A stretch of 41,355 bases of DNA from an uncultured Muribaculaceae bacterium (GCA_944321725.1 CALUMI010000022.1:1-41355); one strand, 5' to 3'. Positions 1-7,857 are shown, numbered from the stretch's first letter. Notes: a model not told the origin generated them from the letters alone. Numbers and translations are program-made.

Positions 1-41
1 ATAACAAAGCCTCTGCTTGTGAAAGCCGGGACTTTGTGCAT

Positions 42-77
42 AAAAAAGAAGGAGGTGTGCATTTTGACACACCTCCT
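42..77 (-). terminator. Rho-independent terminator of the META-domain gene
   Basis: Read on the minus strand, a 10-bp stem (arms 50-59 and 68-77) with an 8-nt loop is followed by a T-rich tail (complement of 42-49). It lies about 20 nt past the stop codon of the META-domain gene. Positions 1-41 show nothing I can assign. Confidence 0.85.
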
Positions 78-96
78 CTTATCGGTATTGCGTGTT

Positions 97-852
97 TTAT
101 TTTCGGGAGAGTTCGAGCAGGAGATTGTTGTTGTCGTCGAACAGTCCGACGTTGCCGTTGGGTATTGTGCCGAATTTTGCGGCGCTGCTCAAAGCATCGA
201 GCAAGGCTCCTTCTGTAGCCATGTCGTCGCATGCCATCATTGTGGAAATCATTTGCGAGAAGTCGATGTTTTTCCCGTTTGCCTTGTAACTGCCGTTGAT
301 GGTGTTGCATCCGCCGTTGCCGCTTACGCGTTGCTTTTCGGCATCGAATGTGAGCATAGGCACGGAATTGAGATTGCCGGGCACTTGGCTGCCGTTGATT
401 TTCACGATAAGCCATTCGCCGTCGAGTTTGCCGGGCTTCATCTCTTTACAGCGCGGGAGAAGCTCTGCCACAGCGGTTCCCGCAGCGTCGAGCAAAGAGT
501 ACCCGTCGCCGTCCTTTTTGAAACTTTTCACTTTCGATAGAGCGGCAAGTATGGTGTTTTCGGTTGTCATGTCGGGACACATCATGCGTGTGCTGCCAAG
601 TTTGTCGAGCGTCAGCGTTCCTGCCGGAGCGTTGGTGTCGAAGCTGCCCAACAGATTGTTGCATCCGGAATTTCCGTAGATTTGACCGGCTACGGTGTTG
701 AAACCTATATATGGGTCGCCTGCAATTTGCTTCCCTTCGATTTTGACGATATTCCAAGCTCCCTCAATGTCGCTGACCGACGCTTTTTTCGATGACGAGC
801 ACGCTCCAAGCGCTACCGCCACTGTTAATAGTAACAAATAGTTAGTTCTCAT
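97..852 (-). CDS. Lipoprotein with two META (HslJ-like) domains
   Basis: A 251-residue protein. The N-terminus is a lipoprotein signal with lipobox LGAC (Cys at about 18), so it should be acylated and membrane anchored. Two tandem META-type repeats follow, about residues 29-130 and 143-245; each has the W..V.I.G opening, a G.SGCN or G.GGCN loop and a C-containing MMC/MMAC segment followed by the closing helix. META domains occur in E. coli HslJ and in surface lipoproteins; their biochemical role is poorly defined, with envelope stress often suggested. The gene stands alone with its own promoter and terminator. The domain call is confident, the function unknown. Confidence 0.9.
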   Translation of the reverse strand: MRTNYLLLLTVAVALGACSSSKKASVSDIEGAWNIVKIEGKQIAGDPYIGFNTVAGQIYGNSGCNNLLGSFDTNAPAGTLTLDKLGSTRMMCPDMTTENTILAALSKVKSFKKDGDGYSLLDAAGTAVAELLPRCKEMKPGKLDGEWLIVKINGSQVPGNLNSVPMLTFDAEKQRVSGNGGCNTINGSYKANGKNIDFSQMISTMMACDDMATEGALLDALSSAAKFGTIPNGNVGLFDDNNNLLLELSRK

Positions 853-888
853 AATACAACTTTGATTATATCAATTAACTTATAAACG

Positions 889-920
889 CAAAATTAACAA
901 AATACTGCGCTGCCTGCAAA
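889..920 (-). promoter_or_regulatory. Bacteroidota-type promoter of the META-domain gene
   Basis: On the minus strand TTTG (917-920), a 20-nt spacer and TAATTTTG (889-896) match the Bacteroidota -33/-7 consensus exactly. The predicted start of transcription lies about 30 nt ahead of the start codon. Confidence 0.8.
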
Positions 921-956
921 TTTGGACCGGCCAAATTGCGGGTTGGGATCGCAGCA

Positions 957-988
957 ATTGGAAAATCAATATAAAAGAATTACTTTTG
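957..988 (+). promoter_or_regulatory. Promoter of the toxin-antitoxin operon
   Basis: ATTG (957-960), a 20-nt spacer and TACTTTTG (981-988) match the Bacteroidota promoter pattern with one mismatch in the -33 box. The antitoxin start codon lies 22 nt past the -7 box. Confidence 0.75.
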
Positions 989-1010
989 TAAAAGAGATAT
1001 GTGATTATAT

Positions 1011-1289
1011 ATGGAAACATCTTTGAATACAAATGCCGAATTGTTTAAGCAGTTAAGTTATATAGCTACTGACGAGCTATATATGAAAAAGGCGTTGAAA
1101 TACGTTAAAAAACTTGCTATGCAAAAAGAAAGAGAGGAGCATAACTGTGCAGGTAGTAAGAAATCTATGTCGGAATATTCTGAAAAAGAGTTTATGAACG
1201 GGCTTAGCTGTGCTTGTGAAGAGGTAAAATCATATAAAAAAGGGGAATTGCAATTAAAGACGTGGGAGGAATTACGGCATGAGTTGTAA
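1011..1289 (+). CDS. Antitoxin of a type II toxin-antitoxin pair
   Basis: A 92-residue, charged, mainly helical protein of the kind found in front of RelE/ParE-type toxins in Bacteroidales: N-terminal region with a tandem-Lys segment (KALKYVKKLA, about residues 26-35) and a C-terminal part with a conserved-looking SEKEFMNGL stretch and a KTWEELRHEL end. It is expected to bind and neutralise the toxin encoded immediately downstream and to repress the operon. The gene overlaps the toxin gene by 11 nt, which fits translational coupling. No classical DNA-binding motif is obvious to me. Base composition is more AT-rich than the flanking genes, as is common for mobile toxin-antitoxin modules. Confidence 0.75.
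   Translation: METSLNTNAELFKQLSYIATDELYMKKALKYVKKLAMQKEREEHNCAGSKKSMSEYSEKEFMNGLSCACEEVKSYKKGELQLKTWEELRHEL
1059..1083. repeat. Perfect 9-bp inverted repeat inside the antitoxin gene
   Basis: TATATAGCT (1059-1067) and its exact reverse complement AGCTATATA (1075-1083) are separated by 7 nt. It lies at codons 17-25 of the antitoxin gene, about 65-90 nt past the predicted transcript start. It may be an operator or mRNA hairpin, or chance. Confidence 0.5.
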
Positions 1290-1623
1290 TGTTAGGCCGA
1301 CTTCACATTTTTTGAAGGAATTGAAACGTCTTAGTAAGCGGTATAAATCATTGAAGAATGATGTAGACGCTTTAGTTGTGTCATTACATGAAAATCCTTT
1401 TCAAGGGATTGATTTAGGAGGGGGATTGCATAAAATACGAATGGCTATAACCTCAAAAGGAAGGGGCAAAAGTGGGGGAGCAAGAGTTATTACATTAATA
1501 CTTATGTTTGGGAAAGAAAATAATACTGATGTAATTTTGTTGACGATGTATGATAAATCAGAACGTGTAAACATTACAGACACTGAATTGAAAGAAATTG
1601 TATCCCGAAGCGGATTGATTTGA
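1279..1623 (+). CDS. RelE/ParE-family toxin
   Basis: A 114-residue protein with the RelE/ParE-superfamily pattern seen in Bacteroidales toxins: N-terminal F.KELKRLSKRYKSL helix pair, a loop NPFQGIDLGGGLHKIR (about residues 39-54), a core strand SKGRGKSGGARVIT, and a C-terminal TMYDKSERVNITDTELKEIV segment. RelE members are ribosome-dependent mRNA interferases, ParE members gyrase inhibitors; which applies here cannot be read from sequence. It overlaps the antitoxin gene by 11 nt and shares its promoter. The usual N-terminal-antitoxin, C-terminal-toxin gene order is kept. Confidence 0.85.
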   Translation: MSCNVRPTSHFLKELKRLSKRYKSLKNDVDALVVSLHENPFQGIDLGGGLHKIRMAITSKGRGKSGGARVITLILMFGKENNTDVILLTMYDKSERVNITDTELKEIVSRSGLI

Positions 1624-1638
1624 GGGCGTTGCCCTTTT
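1623..1638 (+). terminator. Short hairpin with T-run after the toxin gene
   Basis: AGGGC (1623-1627), loop GTT and GCCCT (1631-1635) followed by TTT. The stem is only 5 bp, so termination would be weak. Confidence 0.35.
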
Positions 1639-1665
1639 GCGCGGTATTATGGCGCGGCGTGACGC

Positions 1666-1673
1666 TAATTTTG
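1666..1673 (+). promoter_or_regulatory. Possible -7 box before the phage-like gene
   Basis: TAATTTTG (1666-1673) matches the Bacteroidota -7 consensus, but no TTTG lies at the expected 19-21 nt (the nearest, 1636-1639, is 26 nt away). If used, the leader would be very short because the start codon is at 1687. Confidence 0.45.
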
Positions 1674-1686
1674 CGGAAAAAACGCC

Positions 1687-4107
1687 ATGAAAAACATTAA
1701 AATACCTGTACGTACTTTGCTCGCCACAGACGGGACAGAGGCTGAGGCGGTAAATCTGAGAACATACGACAGCGGAAAGGTTGAGGCTGTGGGTGGCCTT
1801 GACCTAATCTCACAATTACCTGACGGCGACAGATTGGCCGGTTACGACATCAGAGAAGGGCGGACGTATTATTTTACGGAGCGTGGCGGCAGCCTTGTGG
1901 TTTTGGGATATGTGGAGAAAGGTGTGTTTAATACTGTTGGGACGGTTGTTGCCGCACTTGAGGGCGACTTTGAGGGACTTTTGCCTTCGGGTGATTTTGT
2001 GGTTGTCGCCACTTCTGCCGGAATGACATTTCTGTATTATTCAGACGGAGCTTATACATATCTTGGCGGTGCGCCGGAATTTCCGACGTTGGCGTTTGGC
2101 GTGGCAGAGGAGGCTGAGCTGTCGGCGGATATAGCGGGGCGGTCGTTGTCTGAACATTACGGCACATGGGCAGGAACACTTCAGTCGGCAGATGCCTCAT
2201 ATATGGAAAGGCTGGTCAAAAACGCTGTCGGCGTATTGCGCAATCAGGCGCGGGAAAATCTGATGCGGATACAGCCGATGGTAATCCGCACGGCTTTGCG
2301 GCTGTGGGACGACTCTTTGCTTTGGTCGCCCGACGCGACAGCTGTGGGACGTTATTCTGCTCTTGAAACTACGGCAAATGCGGTTATGTCGGCTGCCGGC
2401 TCTTTTACTATAGAAACAACCGTTTTGCGGCAGACGGCGTGGAAACCGTCGGTCACTCTTTTGTCGTCGGGCATAGGGAGTTGGAGGCATTTGGTGAAAG
2501 CGGTGGAAATATATGCCACTGAAGAACAGGAAACAGGCGACGGGGCAGTGGCTTTCCGTTGCGAATCGACACAGCACGGCGAGCCTGATTATTATCTCGG
2601 CATCCGGGTTGATGACACAGCCATAGCGTCGGCGCGTGGCAGATTGCCGGCGTTGCGGGATTTCAGGCTGATAGCGTCAATTTCTGATATAGATGAATTT
2701 ATGTCGGGCAGGATTAAAGCCAACGGCGTGTCGCCGGCGACCGACGGGGCGGGTGGCGATATGGCGGCATCCACTTATGTTATTGATTATGACGCGGCAG
2801 GATCATCGGAAACGTATTGCAGTCCGTTTCCGGCTTTTTCGGCTTCTGTGCTGACTGTCGTAGGCGACCGCTGTTTTGCCGGAAATGTGAGAATGCGGCT
2901 GCCTGAAGTGCCTAAGTATGGCAACATGTTGGCTCCATCGGGCATAAAGAAAGAGGCGGCAAGCGTTACGGTGGCTGTGGAAATTGCCGGGAAGTCGGGC
3001 ACTGTTGTCAGGGCGCGCAGCATTTTGTCGGATGTGTGGTCGGAAACGCTTAACGGCATGATTGTGTATCCCGACCGCAGGGCGGTGAGGGTTACGGTGG
3101 TTGTGGTGGCGGGCGGATACAAGTATTCGCTGACATTGCCGATGGGCAGTGTGGCGGGATGCGACATGGCTTGTACGGCCATATCCGACGGCGGATATGT
3201 CTTGCAGCCCGACAGCATAGGACAGGTTTATGCCGACAGTGGTTATGCCGAGAGCAAGCCATTCGCTTTGGTGGCGTCGTCGGCAGGCAATCCTTTGCAA
3301 TGGTCGGTGTGCGGGAAAGCCGGAAACAGGGGCATTACAGCGCTTGCCCCCACACTCGGACTTGGCTCGTCGTGGCAGTTGGGCAGGCATTCGTTGTGCC
3401 TTTTTGCGGTAGAAGGCATTTATCTGCTCTCTTTCGACACCAAGGGCGACTGTACGGGTGCGAATTTGTTGTCGCACAGGACGGTTGCCGGCGGCAGCTC
3501 CGTTGTGCCTACATCCGAGGGGCTGGTTTTTGCGGATACATCGGGCGAGGTTTGCAGATTGCGTGGCACCAAAGTGGTTGCGACAGATATTTCAGTTGGA
3601 AACGGCAACAGCCCGTTTGTGTTGGGCTATTCGCAACGGTTTGATGAGGTGTGGGTAGAGTCGGAGGATGGCACCATTGTCGTTGAGGCGGGAAATACGT
3701 TTTATCGCAGGAAATTGCCGGGCATTCGCCTTGTAAGGCTTCAGTATAAGGCGGTAGCCGTGGGTAACGGCGGATTTTTTACGTTGGAAAATGAGTCGAC
3801 GGATGCGGCGTCGGACGTGGAGTTGCGGACGAGAGCGGTAGAAACGGGGTATGGTATGCGTTTGGGAAAAGTTGTTTGGAACGTTGTCGGCGATAATGCC
3901 GATTTGCAGCTTTCTGTCTATGGCGAGAACGGACGCTCGTGTTGCGGCGGCTTGATATCGCGGCTGCATGTCGCAGGAACCATAGGCGCGCCTGTCTGTC
4001 ACCGCTTGGTGGCTCCTTTTGTCAGAACGGTGCGTTTGGGTGTTATCGGGAAAATGATGCCCGGAACGCTGATAGAGAGTTGCTGCGTGGGGTTGTCGGA
4101 CAGTTAG
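1687..4107 (+). CDS. Large beta-rich protein resembling Bacteroidales phage structural proteins
   Basis: An 806-residue protein without signal peptide or membrane segment. It is dominated by short beta strands and aromatic/glycine turns, suggesting propeller-like or tail-type architecture. Segments around residues 196-215 (IRTALRLWDDSLLWSP) and 515-640 (a KPFA...NPL..S stretch, then LFAVEGIYLLS, GSSVVPTSEGLVFADTSG) recall, from memory, a family of large structural proteins in Bacteroidales phages and prophages that carry RLYDGS, YVFTTEGIWALS and FTTERG-like patterns at equivalent places. The C-terminal 100 residues have a TRAVETG...VVWNVVGDNADLQLSVYG pattern like their distal domain. No other phage gene is nearby. 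I infer a solitary or domesticated phage-derived gene; the exact role is unknown. Confidence 0.6.
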   Translation: MKNIKIPVRTLLATDGTEAEAVNLRTYDSGKVEAVGGLDLISQLPDGDRLAGYDIREGRTYYFTERGGSLVVLGYVEKGVFNTVGTVVAALEGDFEGLLPSGDFVVVATSAGMTFLYYSDGAYTYLGGAPEFPTLAFGVAEEAELSADIAGRSLSEHYGTWAGTLQSADASYMERLVKNAVGVLRNQARENLMRIQPMVIRTALRLWDDSLLWSPDATAVGRYSALETTANAVMSAAGSFTIETTVLRQTAWKPSVTLLSSGIGSWRHLVKAVEIYATEEQETGDGAVAFRCESTQHGEPDYYLGIRVDDTAIASARGRLPALRDFRLIASISDIDEFMSGRIKANGVSPATDGAGGDMAASTYVIDYDAAGSSETYCSPFPAFSASVLTVVGDRCFAGNVRMRLPEVPKYGNMLAPSGIKKEAASVTVAVEIAGKSGTVVRARSILSDVWSETLNGMIVYPDRRAVRVTVVVVAGGYKYSLTLPMGSVAGCDMACTAISDGGYVLQPDSIGQVYADSGYAESKPFALVASSAGNPLQWSVCGKAGNRGITALAPTLGLGSSWQLGRHSLCLFAVEGIYLLSFDTKGDCTGANLLSHRTVAGGSSVVPTSEGLVFADTSGEVCRLRGTKVVATDISVGNGNSPFVLGYSQRFDEVWVESEDGTIVVEAGNTFYRRKLPGIRLVRLQYKAVAVGNGGFFTLENESTDAASDVELRTRAVETGYGMRLGKVVWNVVGDNADLQLSVYGENGRSCCGGLISRLHVAGTIGAPVCHRLVAPFVRTVRLGVIGKMMPGTLIESCCVGLSDS

Positions 4108-4169
4108 ACGCTGCTGTGTGGTTTTTCATAAGATAAGCTGCATCTCGGCAAAGCAAATTGAGCAAGCTC

Positions 4170-4200
4170 TTTGCATTGCGCTCAATTTGCATTATCTTTG
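4170..4200 (+). promoter_or_regulatory. pdxJ promoter P1 (repeat copy 1)
   Basis: TTTG (4170-4173), 19-nt spacer, TATCTTTG (4193-4200): exact Bacteroidota consensus. A transcript from here would carry the hairpins of copies 2 and 3 in its leader. Confidence 0.8.
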
Positions 4201-4243
4201 GATAAGATAAGCTGCATCTCGGCAAAGCAAATTGAGCAAGCTC

Positions 4244-4274
4244 TTTGCATTGCGCTCAATTTGCATTATCTTTG
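4244..4274 (+). promoter_or_regulatory. pdxJ promoter P2 (repeat copy 2)
   Basis: TTTG (4244-4247), 19-nt spacer, TATCTTTG (4267-4274). Identical to P1; its leader would carry only the copy 3 hairpin. Confidence 0.8.
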
Positions 4275-4317
4275 GATAAGATAAGCTGCATCTCGGCAAA
4301 GCAAATTGAGCAAGCTC

Positions 4318-4348
4318 TTTGCATTGCACTCGATTTGCATTATCTTTG
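4318..4348 (+). promoter_or_regulatory. pdxJ promoter P3 (repeat copy 3)
   Basis: TTTG (4318-4321), 19-nt spacer, TATCTTTG (4341-4348). Closest to the start codon at 4380, giving a leader of about 25 nt without repeat hairpins. The two substitutions of this copy fall in the spacer, not in the boxes. Confidence 0.85.
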
Positions 4349-4379
4349 CAGACGATTTTTCTATAAAGATTATAGTGAA

Positions 4380-5093
4380 ATGACTAATTTAAGCGTAAAT
4401 ATTAATAAAGTGGCGACTATCAGAAACGCGCGTGGCGGCAATGTGCCAAACGTGGCGCATGTGGCTTTGGATTGCGAGCGTTTCGGAGCCGATGGAATTA
4501 CGGTTCATCCCCGTCCCGACGAGCGGCATATACGTCAGTCAGATGTGTATGAGTTGCGTCCGTTGCTGCGTACGGAATTCAATATAGAAGGCTATCCTGC
4601 CGAACCGTTTCTTGATTTGGTTTTGAAAGTGAAACCGGCTCAAGTGACACTTGTACCGGATGCTCCTGACACTCTTACATCTAACAGCGGTTGGAATGTG
4701 GTTGAGAATCTGGAATTTCTGACACAGGTGGTCGAGCGGTTGAAAGACAAGGGTATACGCACAAGCATATTCATAGACACCGATGAGCGCAACATACTTG
4801 CTGCGGCGCGTACAGGCGCAGACCGTGTGGAGTTCTACACGGAGCCTTATGCCGTGATGTATCAGAAAAATCCGGAGGCTGCCGTAGCTCCGTATGTGGC
4901 CGCGTCGATAGCGGCTCACAACGCCGGATTGGGAGTGAATGCCGGCCACGATTTGAATCTTGAGAATTTGGCGTATTTCCATGAGAAAATGCCTTATCTC
5001 AACGAGGTTTCCATTGGTCACGCGCTGATTTCCGACGCTTTGTATTTCGGGCTTGAGGAAACGATAAAGCGTTATAAATCCTGCTTGAAATAA
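4380..5093 (+). CDS. pdxJ: Pyridoxine 5'-phosphate synthase
   Basis: A 237-residue cytoplasmic TIM-barrel enzyme. It condenses 1-deoxy-D-xylulose 5-phosphate with 3-amino-2-oxopropyl phosphate to pyridoxine 5'-phosphate, the ring-closing step of the DXP-dependent vitamin B6 pathway. It opens with the family pattern [17 protein letters not shown] and has H43-P-R-P-D-E-R-H50-I-R52, matching the active-site His/Arg cluster of E. coli PdxJ, plus Glu70 in FNIEGYP and the phosphate-binding [12 protein letters not shown] near the C-terminus. Length is standard. The open frame extends upstream to 4245 but that part lies in the repeats; the start at 4380 gives the conserved N-terminus. Three tandem promoters precede it and a strong terminator follows. 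Confidence 0.97.
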   Translation: MTNLSVNINKVATIRNARGGNVPNVAHVALDCERFGADGITVHPRPDERHIRQSDVYELRPLLRTEFNIEGYPAEPFLDLVLKVKPAQVTLVPDAPDTLTSNSGWNVVENLEFLTQVVERLKDKGIRTSIFIDTDERNILAAARTGADRVEFYTEPYAVMYQKNPEAAVAPYVAASIAAHNAGLGVNAGHDLNLENLAYFHEKMPYLNEVSIGHALISDALYFGLEETIKRYKSCLK

Positions 5094-5119
5094 AAAACTC
5101 TTATAGCTGTAAAAAGGAG

Positions 5120-5156
5120 TCTGCCCGGCAATATTGTTTTGCGGGCAGATTTTTTA
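5120..5156 (+). terminator. pdxJ terminator
   Basis: Stem TCTGCCCG (5120-5127) with CGGGCAGA (5142-5149) and a run of T from 5150. The opposite side has an A-rich flank (5111-5115), so it may also stop the converging glycosyltransferase operon. Confidence 0.9.
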
Positions 5157-5176
5157 TGGGCATGTGGCGGCGCGGT

Positions 5177-5935
5177 TTAAGGTCTTATCCGTTTGATAAG
5201 CCGGACGATGCGCCGTTTGAGCCGCTCTTTAAGGTCGCCTTTCCAACTGTGCGCGCACAGGTGGATGGCATACGACGCCGGCGTCGTTTCGTGCTTGTTC
5301 CCCGCGAATATCTCCGAGCGGAATATCATGATGTTGTCTGCTAAATGTTGGTCGTTGTCTTTGTATAAGAAACCGTATCTTTCGGCTATCCGCGCGTAGA
5401 TTTGCGGCGACTGCAAATCCATGGCGAGAGTGCCGTCGTCGCGGATAAAGCGTCCTGTTTCGTACCAGTCGAGCACTTCTTTCAGAAATTTTGTGCCTTT
5501 TTGCGCCCCCATTACGGCTGCTTGTATTTGTATTCCCGACACGTATTTGTCGGCAATCCGTTCGCCTTTGCCGTTTATCAGTGCGGCCGAGCCGTCGCGC
5601 ATGATTTGTGCGGGGTGGTATTCCATGCTCGATATGAAGTTGTACTCCCGGAAATCGTCGAAACGCTTCAGTATTTTAACGTCGGAATCCAAGTAGAATC
5701 CGCCTTCGGTATAGAGCGCGTATATGCGTATGTAGTCGGCGGCAAAAGCCCATTTCCGTGATTTGACGGCTTCTTTTACGTATGTGGGCGCGTTGTCGAT
5801 GTCGAAATTTTCCGTATTCCACAGTTTCAGTTCATAGTCGGGCATGACTTTTTTCCAAGTGTCCATGCACTTTCTGATTTTTGCCGGATAGGGGTCATTG
5901 CTGAGCCAGCAATAGTGGATTATTTTGGGTATCAT
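5177..5935 (-). CDS. GT32-family glycosyltransferase
   Basis: A 252-residue protein starting IPKIIHYCWLS, the classic opening of the GT32 (OCH1-like) sugar transferases of capsule and lipopolysaccharide loci. The WAFAADYIRIYALYTEGGFYLDSDV segment contains the DXD metal/nucleotide-sugar site (D83, D85). A basic C-terminus (KERLKRRIVRLIKRIRP) suggests peripheral membrane association. It is the last gene of a three-gene minus-strand operon, 8 nt after the kinase gene. Donor and acceptor sugars are not predictable from sequence. Confidence 0.9.
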   Translation of the reverse strand: MIPKIIHYCWLSNDPYPAKIRKCMDTWKKVMPDYELKLWNTENFDIDNAPTYVKEAVKSRKWAFAADYIRIYALYTEGGFYLDSDVKILKRFDDFREYNFISSMEYHPAQIMRDGSAALINGKGERIADKYVSGIQIQAAVMGAQKGTKFLKEVLDWYETGRFIRDDGTLAMDLQSPQIYARIAERYGFLYKDNDQHLADNIMIFRSEIFAGNKHETTPASYAIHLCAHSWKGDLKERLKRRIVRLIKRIRP

Positions 5936-5943
5936 AGTCGGTT

Positions 5944-6693
5944 TTATTTAAACAGGTTTTTGAACTTTTGTTTGCGGTTGTGGCGGCGTTCCATTCGCTC
6001 AAGCTGCTTTACGGCGGCTTTTAGCACAGTATCTGGCTGCCAACCCATTGTTTTTGCGTATTCCGTCACCATGAAGCCGAACAGGTCGCGGCGATGGGTG
6101 AGTGTACGTAGATTTTTTATACATACATCTTTGGGAGGGACAGACTCGTAAAATTTTGAGCGGTTAATGTCGATTACGGTGAAGCTGTAATGTCCGTCAT
6201 TGTTTTTGTGATAAAGAAAATTGCCGAGATTCAAGTCGCCGTGTACTATGCCTTTGCAGTGCATGGCGGCAATGAGCCGGGCGATGTCGGCGGCAAGATG
6301 CTTGTCGTAGTCTTCTTTTTCGACCAAAGCCGGAAACGCTGGTGGGTCGGGGCATGTGGCGGAAATGAAGTATCCGGTGGTGAACAGATGGTGGCGGTAG
6401 TCTTCGGCATAGGCTATTTCTTGTGGGGTCGCTATGCCTCTCTCCTTAAATATGCCGGCGTAGCGGAATGCCCGCTCTGCTTTTGTGCTGCGGAAAAAAG
6501 TATATGCTATTTGTTGGGCGGGATTGACGCGTTTGAATCGTTTGATTGTAACCGGAATGCCGTCTGCAACAAAATTCCTGATAGTGTTTCTTCCCTCGTG
6601 CACTGTTTGCCCTTTTCCGGAATCGAAAGATGCTATCAGGTTTTTTATCTCGTTTTTGCGGTCTTGAAAATCAGATGATGTTACGAGCTTCAT
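5944..6693 (-). CDS. InaA/WaaP-type lipopolysaccharide sugar kinase
   Basis: A 249-residue protein with a minimal protein-kinase-like fold. Visible elements are a lysine strand VTIKRFKR (K51), the catalytic loop HGDLNLGNFL (H151, D153) and the metal-binding VIDINRS (D175). This is the pattern of the Kdo/heptose kinases of the lipopolysaccharide kinase family, which phosphorylate core sugars at the inner membrane. It sits between two glycosyltransferase genes, overlaps the upstream one by 4 nt (ATGA) and precedes the GT32 gene by 8 nt, which supports a lipopolysaccharide core role. The exact sugar is inference. Confidence 0.88.
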   Translation of the reverse strand: MKLVTSSDFQDRKNEIKNLIASFDSGKGQTVHEGRNTIRNFVADGIPVTIKRFKRVNPAQQIAYTFFRSTKAERAFRYAGIFKERGIATPQEIAYAEDYRHHLFTTGYFISATCPDPPAFPALVEKEDYDKHLAADIARLIAAMHCKGIVHGDLNLGNFLYHKNNDGHYSFTVIDINRSKFYESVPPKDVCIKNLRTLTHRRDLFGFMVTEYAKTMGWQPDTVLKAAVKQLERMERRHNRKQKFKNLFK

Positions 6694-7835
6694 TTTTTGT
6701 CGGCTGATAATGAGTTGTAGAGTTCCATTAACTGTTGCGCCTGACGCTCTTCGGAGAAGTTGGCGGCATATTTTTTGCCGGATTCTGCCATTTGTTTCCT
6801 CTTTTCAGGATTTGCGAGCAGAGAGTTGAGCGCGGATGTCATCCCTGACGTGTCATCCGGATTGACATATATCGAGCCGGATCCTCCCGCCTCTTCCATG
6901 CAGGAGCCTGTGGCGGCTATCACCGGAACTCCCGAGTTGAGCGCCTCAAGAATAGGGATGCCGAACCCTTCGAATCTCGACGGATACACGAAAATCTCGG
7001 CCATTTGATATATTGCCGGCAGATGATTGAATGTAACGTTGTGCAGCAGATGCACCCTTCCCGACAAATTGTTGTCGGCAATGTACTTTTCCACAGCGGT
7101 TGTGTAATGTGTACGCTTGCCCACGATTACCAAATGCACGTCAGTGGGGATGTCGGGCATCGACTTTACGGCCAAGAGGATGTTTTTCCGCTCTTCTATG
7201 CTGCCAACATTGAGTATGTAGCGTTGTGGGAGGCTATAGGTAATTGCCGCCTCGCTTTTCGTCTTGTCGGAAGCTGTTGCCGAAAAAGAGGGGTCGCATC
7301 CTTGATATATTGTGTGGATTTTTGCCGGGTCTGTCCGGAAATATTTGATAATGTCGCGTTTTGTACATTCGCTGATTGCTATCACGGCGTCGGCGTTTTT
7401 GCAGGATTTTCCGTATTTGCGGCGGTACAGCCAGCGGTCGATTGCCGCATAATATTCCGGATAGCGTATGAAAATCAGGTCGTGGATTGTCACAACGCTC
7501 TTTATTCCTTTGGCTTTACGTATGTTCAACGGCAGCTCATTGCTAAGCCCGTGATATATGTCGATTTGGTCGTTTTCGGCTTGCCGTGTGATGCCGAGTG
7601 TGCGCCACAGCGATTTCAGCCTTTTCCATAGTCCTTGCGGATAGCGGCATTCTAATTCGAATTTGTCGAGCAGGGAGTCGAACTGTTTGCTTGAAGAGTA
7701 TTTTGGCGCATAAAGAAAATAAGTGTTTTCCGGATGGAAACGGCACATGATTTCTATCAGGTAGCGGCTGTAGTTGCCGAGCCCCGTGAAATTTTGTACT
7801 GCTCTTTTTGCATCAAATCCTATACGCATTGCCAT
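6690..7835 (-). CDS. GT4-family glycosyltransferase
   Basis: A 381-residue GT-B fold enzyme. N-terminal half: MRIGFDAKRAVQNFTGLGNYSRYL, typical of GT4 enzymes of the mannosyl/glucosyltransferase type. C-terminal nucleotide-sugar domain: ILNVGSIEERKN, then FVYPSRFEGFGIPILEALNSGVPVIA with the E-x7-E motif. First gene of the minus-strand operon; it overlaps the kinase gene by 4 nt. An alternative start two codons later (MRIGFD) is equally likely and matches relatives better. Probably adds a sugar to lipopolysaccharide or capsule at the cytoplasmic face. Confidence 0.92.
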   Translation of the reverse strand: MAMRIGFDAKRAVQNFTGLGNYSRYLIEIMCRFHPENTYFLYAPKYSSSKQFDSLLDKFELECRYPQGLWKRLKSLWRTLGITRQAENDQIDIYHGLSNELPLNIRKAKGIKSVVTIHDLIFIRYPEYYAAIDRWLYRRKYGKSCKNADAVIAISECTKRDIIKYFRTDPAKIHTIYQGCDPSFSATASDKTKSEAAITYSLPQRYILNVGSIEERKNILLAVKSMPDIPTDVHLVIVGKRTHYTTAVEKYIADNNLSGRVHLLHNVTFNHLPAIYQMAEIFVYPSRFEGFGIPILEALNSGVPVIAATGSCMEEAGGSGSIYVNPDDTSGMTSALNSLLANPEKRKQMAESGKKYAANFSEERQAQQLMELYNSLSADKK

Positions 7836-7849
7836 GAATATTATAAATG

Positions 7850-7857
7850 CAAAAATA
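7850..7857 (-). promoter_or_regulatory. Possible -7 box of the glycosyltransferase operon
   Basis: TATTTTTG on the minus strand matches TAnnTTTG. No good TTTG is present at the usual spacing (CAAA at 7870-7873 is only 12 nt away), so this is a weak call. Confidence 0.4.

Larger units (their letters stand above)
4128..4349 (+). repeat. Three tandem 74-bp repeats upstream of pdxJ
   Basis: Copies run 4128-4201, 4202-4275 and 4276-4349. Copies 1 and 2 are identical apart from the last base or so; copy 3 differs by two substitutions in the segment matching GCGCTCAATT. Each copy holds an 11-bp perfect inverted repeat (GCAAATTGAGC at 4153-4163 and GCTCAATTTGC at 4180-4190 in copy 1; in copy 3 one arm is altered) and a promoter. 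An alternative hairpin, GCAAA..GAGC with GCTC-TTTGC (4153-4174), uses the same left arm, so the two folds exclude each other. The array begins 20 nt past the stop of the phage-like gene. Confidence 0.97.

Noticed and set aside
4153..4190. Hairpin in the 74-bp repeats as a terminator of the phage-like gene
   Set aside because: No T-run follows; the downstream bases form a promoter box instead.
4128..4349. Possible CRISPR array
   Set aside because: The repeats are contiguous with no spacers, the 74-bp unit is too long and each contains a promoter.
4245..4379. 45-residue N-terminal extension of PdxJ
   Set aside because: It is translated repeat DNA; the family N-terminus starts at the ATG at 4380.
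7005..7631. 208-codon plus-strand frame inside the GT4 gene
   Set aside because: Antisense shadow of a well-supported glycosyltransferase; Cys/Val-rich without domains.
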